Assembly: GCA_964490435.1 (NCBI GenBank)
Contig: CAZBCF010000035.1
Location: 1-15,858 of the forward strand
Source: IMCC26077 sp964490435
GTDB lineage: Bacteria > Actinomycetota > Actinomycetes > Nanopelagicales > Nanopelagicaceae
Reading direction: 5' to 3'
Length of the DNA: 15,858 bases
The notes under the pieces were generated by a model. It saw nothing but the letters and a program-made list of their open reading frames with translations, was not told the origin of the DNA and did not search any database. Position 1 is the stretch's first letter. Each line of letters opens with the position of its first letter. The translations under genes and the position numbers were made by a program. Below are positions 7,281-14,528 of the stretch, in pieces.

Positions 7281-8315
7281 ATGGCCATGGCACTGGCTCC
7301 GATAATTCTCCCTTCAAATCAATTCGATCATTTCTATCGTGGTGGAGATCGAATTGGCGTACTTCGCAATGGTCCTGGCGGCCCAATGCGCCCAGAGGAA
7401 TGGATTGCAGCGACAACAACACGCTTTGGCGAGAAGGAGATGGGGCTTTCGCTTTTGCCCGATGGCGAGTTCTTGCGAGATGCGATTGCCGCTGCGCCAG
7501 AGAAATGGCTTGGCGCCGAGCATGTTCGCGCATTTGGCACGAGCACCGAAATTCTTGTGAAACTCCTCGATCCAGATCAGCGTCTTCCAGTCCATTTCCA
7601 TCCCAACAAGGCGTTTGCAAAGAAACACCTCGCTCTCGACCATGGCAAGACCGAGGCGTGGATAATCCTTGACGCTCCTGAGAACGCAAAAGTTGGTCTT
7701 GGCTTCGCGCAGCAGATGAAGAAAGATGATGTGTATTCCATGGTGCAAGCGAAAGATTCCGCCGCACTTCTTGCCTCATTAAACATGGTCAACGTCAAAG
7801 CAGGCGATGCGATTCTTGTTCCTGCTGGAACTGCGCATGCGATTGATGCCGGAATATTCGTACTGGAATTGCAGGAGCCAACTGACCTCTCCGCGCTTCT
7901 AGAGTGGGAGGGCTTTGCTGTCGATGGCCTGAAGGACGGACACTTGGGCCTTGGTTTCGATGTGGTTCTCGATTCACTCAACTACGCGCCACTCCATTCC
8001 GATGAGATTTCAACATTAGTAAAAAGTTCCCATTTCACTGGAGGCGAGATTCGCTCACTCTTCACGAACAAAGCCGATGGTTACTTCCGCGCTGAGGTGA
8101 TTCCAGGCGATGATTCAAGCATTGAGGCGAGTTTTGGCATTCTCCTGTTGCTTGAAGGCGATGGGGTACTCACTACTGAGAATTCCGGGGCTATTGCGGT
8201 CGGGCATGGAGATGCGTTAGTCATTCCATTCGATGCTGGTCGATGGAGCCTGCGCGGTGCCAGCGGGATACTTTCGCGCCCACCGCTTCCTGCACTTGCT
8301 GCCCTGGCGCCATGA
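7281..8315 (+). CDS. manA: Class I mannose-6-phosphate isomerase-like cupin protein
   Basis: This protein probably interconverts mannose 6-phosphate and fructose 6-phosphate, feeding GDP-mannose and envelope sugars. Two cupin-type beta barrels are expected in 344 aa. Candidate zinc ligands are H105 and H107 (VHFHPN), E125 (GKTEAWIILDA) and H186 (PAGTAHAID). In classical ManA the first ligand is Gln in a QVHP motif, whereas here it is His. The KTE-W-(V/I) and PAGT-HAI motifs are typical. ATG 7281 is chosen because the next upstream start would run deep into the malic enzyme gene; ATG 7287 is also possible. It starts 4 bp after the malic enzyme stop without a clear Shine-Dalgarno, and its TGA overlaps the next ATG, which suggests translational coupling. 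A related sugar-phosphate isomerase is the main alternative. Confidence 0.82.
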   Translation: MAMALAPIILPSNQFDHFYRGGDRIGVLRNGPGGPMRPEEWIAATTTRFGEKEMGLSLLPDGEFLRDAIAAAPEKWLGAEHVRAFGTSTEILVKLLDPDQRLPVHFHPNKAFAKKHLALDHGKTEAWIILDAPENAKVGLGFAQQMKKDDVYSMVQAKDSAALLASLNMVNVKAGDAILVPAGTAHAIDAGIFVLELQEPTDLSALLEWEGFAVDGLKDGHLGLGFDVVLDSLNYAPLHSDEISTLVKSSHFTGGEIRSLFTNKADGYFRAEVIPGDDSSIEASFGILLLLEGDGVLTTENSGAIAVGHGDALVIPFDAGRWSLRGASGILSRPPLPALAALAP

Positions 8316-8920
8316 ACACCTTGGAATTAGCAGCGAGTTTCGATGAACGTTTCTCGCCCTTAGCACCATTTCTTCTCTACGTTCTCGTCTGGGGGATTGT
8401 CTTCCTTGAAACCGGGATCCTCGTTGCATTCTGGTTACCGGGTGATTCCATACTGTTCAGCGCAGGGCTTGTTGCTGCTGCGCGTGCTGATATGAACATA
8501 GTTATCCTTGTTACTGGAATATTCCTTGCAGCATTCATTGGCGATCAATTCGGTTATGTGACAGGTCGAAAATTTGGTAGGCCGTACTTTGAAAGATCCA
8601 AATCTCCTCGCGTAGCCCGAATGGTTGTTCGCGCTGAGATTTTCTATGCAAAGAATGGCTGGTGGGCAGTCTGTGCTGCTCGCTTCTTCCCATGGTTTCG
8701 AACTTTTATCCCGCCCATTGCAGGTACGGCAAAAATGCCTTACTACAAATTCCTCTCCGCAAATGCAGTGGGTGCGCTCGCCTGGGGGGTTGGGATTACT
8801 TTGGCTGGCTATTTCTCGGCATCAATTCCTGCAGTAAAAGCATCTTCTTATGCATTGGCCGCGTTCTTCATCGGTGGGTCGATAATTTCAATTATCTGGC
8901 GTCGAACCCGTTCGCAGTGA
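8312..8920 (+). CDS. DedA-family (SNARE-associated/VTT) membrane protein
   Basis: This is a 202-aa inner-membrane protein of the DedA family. Some members recycle the undecaprenyl phosphate lipid carrier or act as lipid scramblases. Visible family features are FLETGILVAFWLPGDSIL near residues 28-50, GDQFGYVTGRKFGRPYF, and the arginine-rich amphipathic stretch RFFPWFRTFIPPIAGTAKMPY, followed by the final hydrophobic segments. The start ATG at 8312 overlaps the manA stop as ATGA, so translation is probably coupled. The 3' end overlaps the convergent transporter gene by 33 bp (8888-8920). The specific lipid substrate is unknown, but the neighbouring envelope genes fit a lipid-carrier role. Family assignment is confident. 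Confidence 0.92.
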   Translation: MNTLELAASFDERFSPLAPFLLYVLVWGIVFLETGILVAFWLPGDSILFSAGLVAAARADMNIVILVTGIFLAAFIGDQFGYVTGRKFGRPYFERSKSPRVARMVVRAEIFYAKNGWWAVCAARFFPWFRTFIPPIAGTAKMPYYKFLSANAVGALAWGVGITLAGYFSASIPAVKASSYALAAFFIGGSIISIIWRRTRSQ

Positions 8921-9835
8921 GCCTTGCTTACGTAAACCACCCACGAGAACTCCTACGTACGTAATCAAAATTCCGGCAATCAGATTAATACCGACTTTCA
9001 CATCTTGTGGTGGCGCTATCAGATCAAAAATCAAGGATCCAATCAATTGACCACCAGTTGCAAAAAGCGTGAAGGAAAGTACTCCAATCTTCGCAACTAT
9101 CACTGAAGATGAAGCGATATATAGCACGCCGATGGTGCCACCCCAATAGATCCACCACGGTGAGGTGGGTAAGCCGACTAAATCTTGGCCGCGTGCAGTG
9201 TTAATGATCAAAAGTATTACTAATGTCGAGGTACCCATGAAAAAATTGAGCCAAGTGGTCGAGAAACTTTGACCCGATACATCGTTGATTTGGCCATTGA
9301 GCGCTCGCTGAACCCCAATCATGAATCCGCCGACAAAAACGATGATGATTGGGATGGGAGAGATGTTCGCTAACTGAATCTCCTCCCACACCGCCACCAG
9401 CACGGCGAGGATTGTGATTAGCGCTGCAAGTATTCGTCGTGAAGTTATGGGTTGCTTTCCACCTCCCGTAATGCCAATTCGATCCACAATTAACGACGCC
9501 AGCGTCTGCCCGGCAATCATTACAACTGATAAAAGAGCGACACCAATAATTGGAACCGTAAAGGTTTGAATCGCAACGAAAATTCCACCCATAATCCCGG
9601 CTGATAATCGCCATGTAGGTAGCTCCCCGCTTTTCACACCAGCGATGATTCGACGAATGCCCTGTCGAACTCGCGGATTCGATAAAGCGATGATATTCAG
9701 TAGTAAAAAGCCAGATCCAAATGAATAGACGGCAGCCTCAGTACTGTTACCCAACGCTGCAGAAAGTCCACCGTTGACTCGCGATTGTGCGGCAATGAGT
9801 ATGCCGCTCAGCGCAGCAAGCAGATCCAGGCGCAC
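8888..9835 (-). CDS. DMT-superfamily membrane transporter (YdcZ/DUF606-like)
   Basis: This 315-aa integral membrane protein has about ten hydrophobic segments in two similar halves, as in the drug/metabolite transporter superfamily. The first half begins LLAALSGILIAAQSRVNGGLSAALGN and the second contains FVGGFMIGVQRALNGQIND. The repeat of the (S/A)xVNGxL-type motif after the first helix of each half is characteristic of the YdcZ/DUF606 branch. The transported compound cannot be inferred. The start is GTG at 9835, with a TATTCT box 6 bp upstream and no Shine-Dalgarno. It is the last gene of the minus-strand run from 13198 and is convergent with dedA, overlapping it by 33 bp. Confidence 0.87.
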   Translation of the reverse strand: MRLDLLAALSGILIAAQSRVNGGLSAALGNSTEAAVYSFGSGFLLLNIIALSNPRVRQGIRRIIAGVKSGELPTWRLSAGIMGGIFVAIQTFTVPIIGVALLSVVMIAGQTLASLIVDRIGITGGGKQPITSRRILAALITILAVLVAVWEEIQLANISPIPIIIVFVGGFMIGVQRALNGQINDVSGQSFSTTWLNFFMGTSTLVILLIINTARGQDLVGLPTSPWWIYWGGTIGVLYIASSSVIVAKIGVLSFTLFATGGQLIGSLIFDLIAPPQDVKVGINLIAGILITYVGVLVGGLRKQGSLRTGSTPDN

Positions 9836-9841
9836 GGCTAC

Positions 9842-9847
9842 AGAATA
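9842..9847 (-). promoter_or_regulatory. Possible leaderless -10 box of the DMT transporter gene
   Basis: In the 15-bp gap after the yqhA stop, the minus strand reads TATTCT, then 6 bases, then GTG 9835. The same hexamer at the same distance precedes the neighbouring yqhA start. This arrangement is expected of a leaderless transcript. No clear -35 is visible. Confidence 0.4.
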
Positions 9848-9850
9848 ACG

Positions 9851-10402
9851 CTACTTCTTAGTCCCGCTTGGCCCATGTACCTCGCGCTTATCTGCAATCC
9901 AATCCATCAATGCAAACAAAACACCCGATGCGACAAATGTAAGGTGAATTATTACGCGCCAAATAGTACCTTCACCAACTTCTTTTTGATCTGCTAATTC
10001 AATGAAATCTTTGAGTAGCTCGATTACCGAAATTGCGACGAGTGAGCCAATCAACTTTATCTTCAAGCCAGAGAAATCGATTGTGCCCATCCAATGTGGT
10101 CGATCATCCGACTCATGCGCTGCATCAATCCGTGAGACGAAGTTTTCATACCCGGCAAGAATCACGATGAGAATCAAATTACCGATGAGAGTCAAATCAA
10201 GAAGAGCGAGGAGGTCAAGAGTGAAGACATGAGGGTCTTTCTGGCCTAAATTTTCAATGAGATGAATGAACTCGAGTGCGAATCGGTAAATCAGTGCGAC
10301 TAGAGCAAAGACCAATCCGATATAGAGTGGAGAGAGTATCCAGCGCGCCTGGAAGAGAAGATTCTCCATTTTGTGGGCAACTTTTTCGATTTTCTTCGCC
10401 AT
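9851..10402 (-). CDS. yqhA: YqhA/UPF0114 (TIGR00645) family membrane protein
   Basis: This 183-aa inner-membrane protein has about four transmembrane segments. It carries the recognisable UPF0114 landmarks: ARWILSPLYIGLVFALVAL near residues 19-37, LLALLDLTLIGNLILIVILAGYENFVSRID in the middle, KIKLIGSLVAIS, and WRVIIHLTFVASG before the C-terminus. The match to E. coli YqhA as I remember it is close along the whole length. Biochemical function is not established for the family. A start at ATG 10402 gives a charged leader of 11 residues; ATG 10369 (MENLLFQARW) is closer to where family members begin. The 10402 start is preferred because a TATTCT box lies exactly 6 bp before it. It sits between the glycosyltransferase and the transporter on the minus strand. 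Confidence 0.9.
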   Translation of the reverse strand: MAKKIEKVAHKMENLLFQARWILSPLYIGLVFALVALIYRFALEFIHLIENLGQKDPHVFTLDLLALLDLTLIGNLILIVILAGYENFVSRIDAAHESDDRPHWMGTIDFSGLKIKLIGSLVAISVIELLKDFIELADQKEVGEGTIWRVIIHLTFVASGVLFALMDWIADKREVHGPSGTKK

Positions 10403-10408
10403 ATGCCA

Positions 10409-10414
10409 AGAATA
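10409..10414 (-). promoter_or_regulatory. Possible leaderless -10 box of yqhA
   Basis: In the 42-bp gap upstream of yqhA the minus strand reads TATTCT, then TGGCAT, then ATG 10402. The hexamer fits TAnnnT and would start transcription on the initiation codon. A TGGATT lies 17 bp further upstream as a poor -35. Confidence 0.42.
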
Positions 10415-10444
10415 ATCAAAAAGTGCTGATTAATCCACTAGCCG

Positions 10445-11320
10445 TTAAATGATGGGGAATCTTCCGGCACGGCCTAGAGCCACAAGCGCTCTCCATGACA
10501 ACTTCTTTCGCGTACCTGCATCGGCAAATAAGCCATTGAGGAAACCACTAAGCCAGGCAATCAATGAACTAAGAGTGCGCATTCGAATAAGAGAGATTGC
10601 GAACCAGACAAAAAGATAGATTACGGAAATAGGAAAAGGGAGATTGCGCTTAGCTAGCCAGACGCGATTTCTTGCATTAAGTCGAAAGAACTCCCTATGT
10701 CGTGTTGGATTGATGATTGGGTGTCGAACCGTTACATCCGTTGCGTACCACGCCACAAAACCTTTGTTGTAGACCTGCCACACCAATTCGATTCCCTCGT
10801 GTGCATAAAAGAAATTATCTGGCCAACCGCCGATCTCCTGAAATAGTGATCGACGGATAACAACCGCACCTTCCCAGAGTGTTGTGGCGGGGGAACTTTG
10901 TAAAGGATTCCCAATCCGAAGACGCGGGATCCATCTGCGTGGAACCTCGTTTGACGCGCCCGAGGCATCATCTGGAACTACTCTAGGTTGAATCAATCCC
11001 CACTCAGGATTCGCTTCAAGTTTTACGATTAATTCGTTGATAGCCGACGGTGAATCTAAGTGTGCGTCATCATCTAAGAAGAAGAGATAGTCACCATGCA
11101 CTTTTGCCACCCCAGCATTTCGACCTGCTGGAATTCCAAGATTCTCTGGGAGAAAGAGAGTCTTCTCAGCAGGGAAATCCGGGGAGGGATCCCAACCGTT
11201 TCCCACGATTACTAGATCTAGATCGATTCCATTTTGGCTTCTCAGTGATTGCAGTGCGCGTGTGAGTTCTTGCGGTCTTTTGCCCATCGTGAGCAATACT
11301 GCGCCAACGGTTCTACTCAC
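10445..11320 (-). CDS. Family 2 glycosyltransferase (GT-A fold)
   Basis: This enzyme transfers a sugar from a nucleotide-sugar donor, probably to an envelope polymer or lipid at the cytoplasmic face. The GT-A signs are the N-terminal VGAVLLTMGKRP, the ENLGIPAGRNAGV segment before the metal motif, DDD at residues 83-85 (FFLDDDAHLD), and HEGIELVWQ at 174-182, which matches the acceptor-side E-(D/E)LxWR motif of GT2 enzymes. The C-terminal part (about 220-260) is hydrophobic and likely membrane-associated. Length is 291 aa. The start GTG at 11320 lies 4 bp after the stop of the upstream CDP-alcohol transferase, so the genes are surely co-transcribed. Sugar and acceptor are unknown, but its place in the CDP-alcohol block suggests it decorates that product. 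Confidence 0.9.
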   Translation of the reverse strand: MSRTVGAVLLTMGKRPQELTRALQSLRSQNGIDLDLVIVGNGWDPSPDFPAEKTLFLPENLGIPAGRNAGVAKVHGDYLFFLDDDAHLDSPSAINELIVKLEANPEWGLIQPRVVPDDASGASNEVPRRWIPRLRIGNPLQSSPATTLWEGAVVIRRSLFQEIGGWPDNFFYAHEGIELVWQVYNKGFVAWYATDVTVRHPIINPTRHREFFRLNARNRVWLAKRNLPFPISVIYLFVWFAISLIRMRTLSSLIAWLSGFLNGLFADAGTRKKLSWRALVALGRAGRFPII

Positions 11321-11324
11321 TGAA

Positions 11325-12119
11325 TTATTCGCTCGCTCGTAATTTGTTAGAAGTTACGATACTTATTAAATGACCGATTAAAACAAAAAGCATTATCGGA
11401 ATGATCCAATTGAATATCGGGATCAGAATCTGTGTGCTTGTTCCTATTTCAATCATTGTGAGGATAAATATTGCAATCGTCATCTCTACAGAATGAAACA
11501 TGCGATATATCGGGAAAAACCTCAAAAGACGTTTAATAGAGGCGACCGCTGCAACGTGCGATTCACTAGCGGATTTCCGATCCTCGAGTTTTGGTAATCC
11601 GGCAAAGAAGCGTGAGACATGAACCGCATCGTTAAGAACCTTATTGAGAATAATCAGCACCGCAAGAACTGCACCAATTAAGGGTAATGTTGTTTTATTA
11701 ATGTCATCTTCAGGCCAGTGCGCAAGTCGCAAGCCCAATGCAAGTGCAATTGATCCTTCGGTCAAATAGTGACCGAGTTTGTCGAGAAAAATCCCCATAG
11801 GTGAGAATTGTTTATTCCATCGTGCAATTTCCCCATCGCAACAATCCCAGAGCATCTGAAGCTGGCCGAGCACGAGAGCAAGGACCACGCCCCAGATACT
11901 TGGAATCAACAAAACAAGCGCCGCGGATAAGCCAGTGAGAATCATCAGCCATGTGACTGCATTGGGGGAGAAATTCAACCGGAGCAAGATTCGGGTCAGA
12001 TAAGGGGAGATGCGACGAAGGTAGAGGTCTGCGACCCAATGTTCAGAGTTGGCCCGCCCTCGGACCGATTCTGGTTGGGTGACTGCGCGCAACTCTTGAA
12101 TACTGATGCGCTCGCTCAT
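11325..12119 (-). CDS. CDP-alcohol phosphatidyltransferase-family protein, His variant
   Basis: This 264-aa membrane enzyme has about six transmembrane segments. The family moves a phospho-alcohol or phosphatidyl group from a CDP-linked donor to an alcohol, using two metal ions held by D1xxD2G1xxAR...G2xxxD3xxxD4. Here the motif reads D92, D95, G96, A99, R100, G109, D113, and then H117 where the fourth Asp should be (GIFLDKLGHYLTEG). The paralogue just upstream has Asp at that place, so the substitution is real in this sequence. The fourth Asp is thought to act as catalytic base; His may replace it or the protein may have changed function. I recall actinobacterial relatives with the same GHY stretch, so this may be a subfamily trait. 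Its ATG overlaps the upstream stop (ATGA, 12116-12119). Substrates unknown. Confidence 0.88.
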   Translation of the reverse strand: MSERISIQELRAVTQPESVRGRANSEHWVADLYLRRISPYLTRILLRLNFSPNAVTWLMILTGLSAALVLLIPSIWGVVLALVLGQLQMLWDCCDGEIARWNKQFSPMGIFLDKLGHYLTEGSIALALGLRLAHWPEDDINKTTLPLIGAVLAVLIILNKVLNDAVHVSRFFAGLPKLEDRKSASESHVAAVASIKRLLRFFPIYRMFHSVEMTIAIFILTMIEIGTSTQILIPIFNWIIPIMLFVLIGHLISIVTSNKLRASE

Positions 12120-13198
12120 GCCGCCCCCTTAGTCACATTATGCCCGCCCCGAACGAGTATTAGTCCGAACAGGTAGAGCGACAGGAGGAGCGCGACTTCA
12201 GTATCCAGACCTAATAGATACGCGCCAAGACACAGGGCAATCCGACCCGCTACCCGAAGCCCTGCGCCACCGAAAATCGGATTCTTACCTTGTAATGAAT
12301 CATAAAGATTCGTGTAATGCCAGAGCGCCACAGATGCAATCAACACGAAATGAACTATGGGTGAGAGATCAAGTGGAAGAGCCATTAGCGCTAGGAACTC
12401 ACAACCTCGCAGGAACGATGGAATCGTCCATGAGATGGGAGCTGCAGGAATTCGTAACGGAAGCAAGGTATCTCTCTGAGCTATCAGAAAACCTGAATCA
12501 ATGGTCTTGACCGGCCATCGTTTCATACGTCGAGCGCGCGAGATAATCACATAAAGAAAAGAGAAGATCCCAAAATATAGAATGATTCTGAGAGTGTCAG
12601 GAATTGAAATAAGTAATGGCAGCATGGTCAACAACAACCAACGCTCCCCAATCGGAAAGTGAATCACTTTCTTAACCCAGTAGATAACCCCTGATCGGTT
12701 AGGTATTGCTCGTTGGTCTTCATATAAATTTTGAAATTTCACAAAATTGTAATCACTCAAGTGGCGCATAGTCTGGAGAATGACCATGGCCACTCCTAAC
12801 CACCATACGTTGCTGGTATTGATGCTATATATCAATCCACCGATATATGTGAATTCTTTGATTCGATCGCCGAGCGCATCGAGCCACGCTCCCAAAGGTG
12901 AGAATTGATTCTTATACCGAGCAATCTCCCCATCGACACAATCAAGCACAAGCGAAAACAAAAAGGCAATTGCTGCGACCAGATATTTACCTTGTGCCGC
13001 AATGTAGGCAGCGAGTAGGCCGAACACCATCGAGATTAGGGTGACTGTGTTTGGTTTGATTCGAGTCTCTACCAATGCGCTAGTGAATGAACGCGAGATT
13101 TTGCGTAGGACGAAAGTTGAGAAGAAACCATCGTCGACTCGAGCTGCGGCACGTAACCGGAGGGTTTTTTCACTGATTTCTCGCGGTTGATTCCCCAT
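12116..13198 (-). CDS. CDP-alcohol phosphatidyltransferase with C-terminal membrane extension
   Basis: This is a 360-aa integral membrane enzyme with the full catalytic signature: D86, D89, G90, A93, R94, G103, D107 and D111 (DCVDGEIARYKNQF, then PLGAWLDALGDR). It should therefore be active in forming a phosphodiester between a CDP-activated group and an alcohol. The core family domain takes about 25-225. After it, residues about 265-355 add further hydrophobic helices (FLALMALPLDLSP, FVLIASVALWHYT, IALCLGAYLLG, LLLSLYLFGLILV). This recalls the DUF5941-type extension of actinobacterial CDP-alcohol transferases; I hold that match loosely. It is the first gene of the minus-strand run. The start ATG 13198 has no Shine-Dalgarno but has TAGAGT 7 bp upstream. 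It is divergent from the TagF-like gene. Confidence 0.9.
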   Translation of the reverse strand: MGNQPREISEKTLRLRAAARVDDGFFSTFVLRKISRSFTSALVETRIKPNTVTLISMVFGLLAAYIAAQGKYLVAAIAFLFSLVLDCVDGEIARYKNQFSPLGAWLDALGDRIKEFTYIGGLIYSINTSNVWWLGVAMVILQTMRHLSDYNFVKFQNLYEDQRAIPNRSGVIYWVKKVIHFPIGERWLLLTMLPLLISIPDTLRIILYFGIFSFLYVIISRARRMKRWPVKTIDSGFLIAQRDTLLPLRIPAAPISWTIPSFLRGCEFLALMALPLDLSPIVHFVLIASVALWHYTNLYDSLQGKNPIFGGAGLRVAGRIALCLGAYLLGLDTEVALLLSLYLFGLILVRGGHNVTKGAA

Positions 13199-13205
13199 AG
13201 CGGGT

Positions 13206-13211
13206 ACTCTA
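13206..13211 (-). promoter_or_regulatory. Possible leaderless -10 box of the CDP-alcohol transferase run
   Basis: The minus strand reads TAGAGT, then 7 bases, then ATG 13198, with no ribosome-binding sequence between. It fits the TAnnnT -10 pattern at the distance expected for a leaderless mRNA and would serve the minus-strand genes downstream. The -35 is not recognisable. The 53-bp divergent gap must also hold the promoter of the plus-strand TagF-like gene; no strong candidate was found there. Confidence 0.42.
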
Positions 13212-13251
13212 ATGCCTGTCCTAGAAGATATTTGATGAAAACGTGGGGAAA

Positions 13252-14490
13252 ATGGCGCAACGAAGAAAGAACCGCAACCCTGTTACGCGCCTGTATCGCG
13301 TCTTAATGAAGAAAAGCCGAACTCTTTGGCGGCTCGTTTTCCCACCAGAGATCATCCCTTTCACTACCGAAAGCGCGCAAGGCCATGTGGTCGCAGCATT
13401 CTTCGCCGATCCTCCCTCCAAGATCTACCAAATTGCGCAATGGATTCCAGTGTTTGAGAAGGCTCCTGAACACCTTCGGCCCATGATTATTACTCGCCAT
13501 GCTGCAACAACTGAGGAACTTCAAAAAATTACATCGCTTTTGGTTGTTCATGCCCGAACTTACGATCTCTTGATGCAGTTACTCGAATTATCGAAATTCA
13601 AAGCGCTTATTTATGTCAATAACTCTTACCAAAATTTTCAAACTCTTGCCTATCAACAGGCTGCTCATATTCACGTGAACCATGGTGAAAGTGACAAAAT
13701 ATCTATGGTGAGCAATCAATCAAAAGCTTACGACAAAGTATTTGTCGCTGGTGCAGCAGCGAAAGATCGTTACCTTGCTGCAGTTGCTTGGATAGATGAG
13801 AAAAAATTGATTCCAGTCGGCCGACCTCAACTCGATCTTGATACACAAGCAATTCTTGAGTCGAGTGCGCTACGCACGATTACATACGCGCCGACTTGGG
13901 AGGGCGAAGACGAGGCGAATAATTACACATCAATGGATTGTTATGGGGTTTCGATTATCGATGCAGCAGTTGCACAAACGGGGTGCCGCGTGGTTTATAA
14001 ACCACACCCGCGAATTCTCGACTCAAAAGATCCTCTCATCAATTCTGCACACAAATACATCATGGCCAAGTTATCGCGCGGGCCGCATGAGATCCATCTG
14101 ACAGGTGATGTTCTAAGCGTGCTAAAAGACACTGACCTCCTCATCAGCGATATATCGAGCGTCACGCTCGACTACCTCTACCTCAAGCCATCGGGGGCTA
14201 TCTTCCTCTCTGACCGGAGGAATAACCGGGTCGAACTAGAACTCGAGTCGCCGGTGGCAAAGGCTGCTTACATCATTGATACCTCCACTATTAATGAACT
14301 TTCCCGGACTATTACAAAGGTTCTCGCCTCGGACGAGTTGTTCGATCGCCGTCAGGAGGTCTGCCGGTACTATTTCGGAGGAATCGCGGCTGGCGAGAGC
14401 ACAGCCTCTTTCTATCGAGAGTTGGAGCGAACTATCGCTGAGCACGATGAGGCGATTGCCAAACTTTCTCGGTTGCGACGCAGTATTTAA
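13252..14490 (+). CDS. CDP-glycerol glycerophosphotransferase (TagB/TagF)-like protein
   Basis: This 412-aa protein resembles the catalytic part of enzymes that add glycerol- or ribitol-phosphate from a CDP donor to a growing teichoic-acid-type chain at the membrane. Key motifs are YAPTWEGEDEAN near residue 213, VVYKPHPR near 248-255 and LLISDISSVTLDYLYLKP near 297-314; these match the TWR, KxHP and SD-SS--D- elements of TagF. An HVNHGESD stretch sits near 142 where TagF has its catalytic HG motif. The N-terminal basic segment (MAQRRKNRNPVTRLYRVLMKKS) could bind the membrane surface. No signal peptide. ATG 13252 with GGGG just before it is chosen; GTG 13243 is equally possible. Downstream lies the nucleotidyltransferase, 38 bp away. 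True donor and acceptor are unknown. Confidence 0.83.
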   Translation: MAQRRKNRNPVTRLYRVLMKKSRTLWRLVFPPEIIPFTTESAQGHVVAAFFADPPSKIYQIAQWIPVFEKAPEHLRPMIITRHAATTEELQKITSLLVVHARTYDLLMQLLELSKFKALIYVNNSYQNFQTLAYQQAAHIHVNHGESDKISMVSNQSKAYDKVFVAGAAAKDRYLAAVAWIDEKKLIPVGRPQLDLDTQAILESSALRTITYAPTWEGEDEANNYTSMDCYGVSIIDAAVAQTGCRVVYKPHPRILDSKDPLINSAHKYIMAKLSRGPHEIHLTGDVLSVLKDTDLLISDISSVTLDYLYLKPSGAIFLSDRRNNRVELELESPVAKAAYIIDTSTINELSRTITKVLASDELFDRRQEVCRYYFGGIAAGESTASFYRELERTIAEHDEAIAKLSRLRRSI

Positions 14491-14518
14491 TTATTCGAGA
14501 GAGCCTGAGCGTTTGAGT

Positions 14519-14524
14519 AGGGAG
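14519..14524 (+). promoter_or_regulatory. Ribosome binding site deciding the GTG start at 14529
   Basis: AGGGAG ends 4 bp before GTG 14529. The translated protein then begins with a hydrophobic strand directly before the nucleotide-binding loop, as in the family, which supports the GTG start. Confidence 0.65.
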
Positions 14525-14528
14525 TCAA

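Noticed and set aside
7314..7981. Several long open frames on the minus strand inside manA
   Set aside because: They lie opposite a well-supported gene with catalytic residues, carry no recognisable motif and look like codon-bias shadows.
9201..9614. 137-codon open frame on the minus strand inside the DMT transporter gene
   Set aside because: It is an alternative frame of the transporter gene on the same strand, rich in Cys, His, Asn and Trp with no membrane pattern, while the longer frame gives a coherent transporter.
13199..13251. Operator-like inverted repeat in the divergent gap
   Set aside because: Only short partial symmetry could be found, not better than chance.
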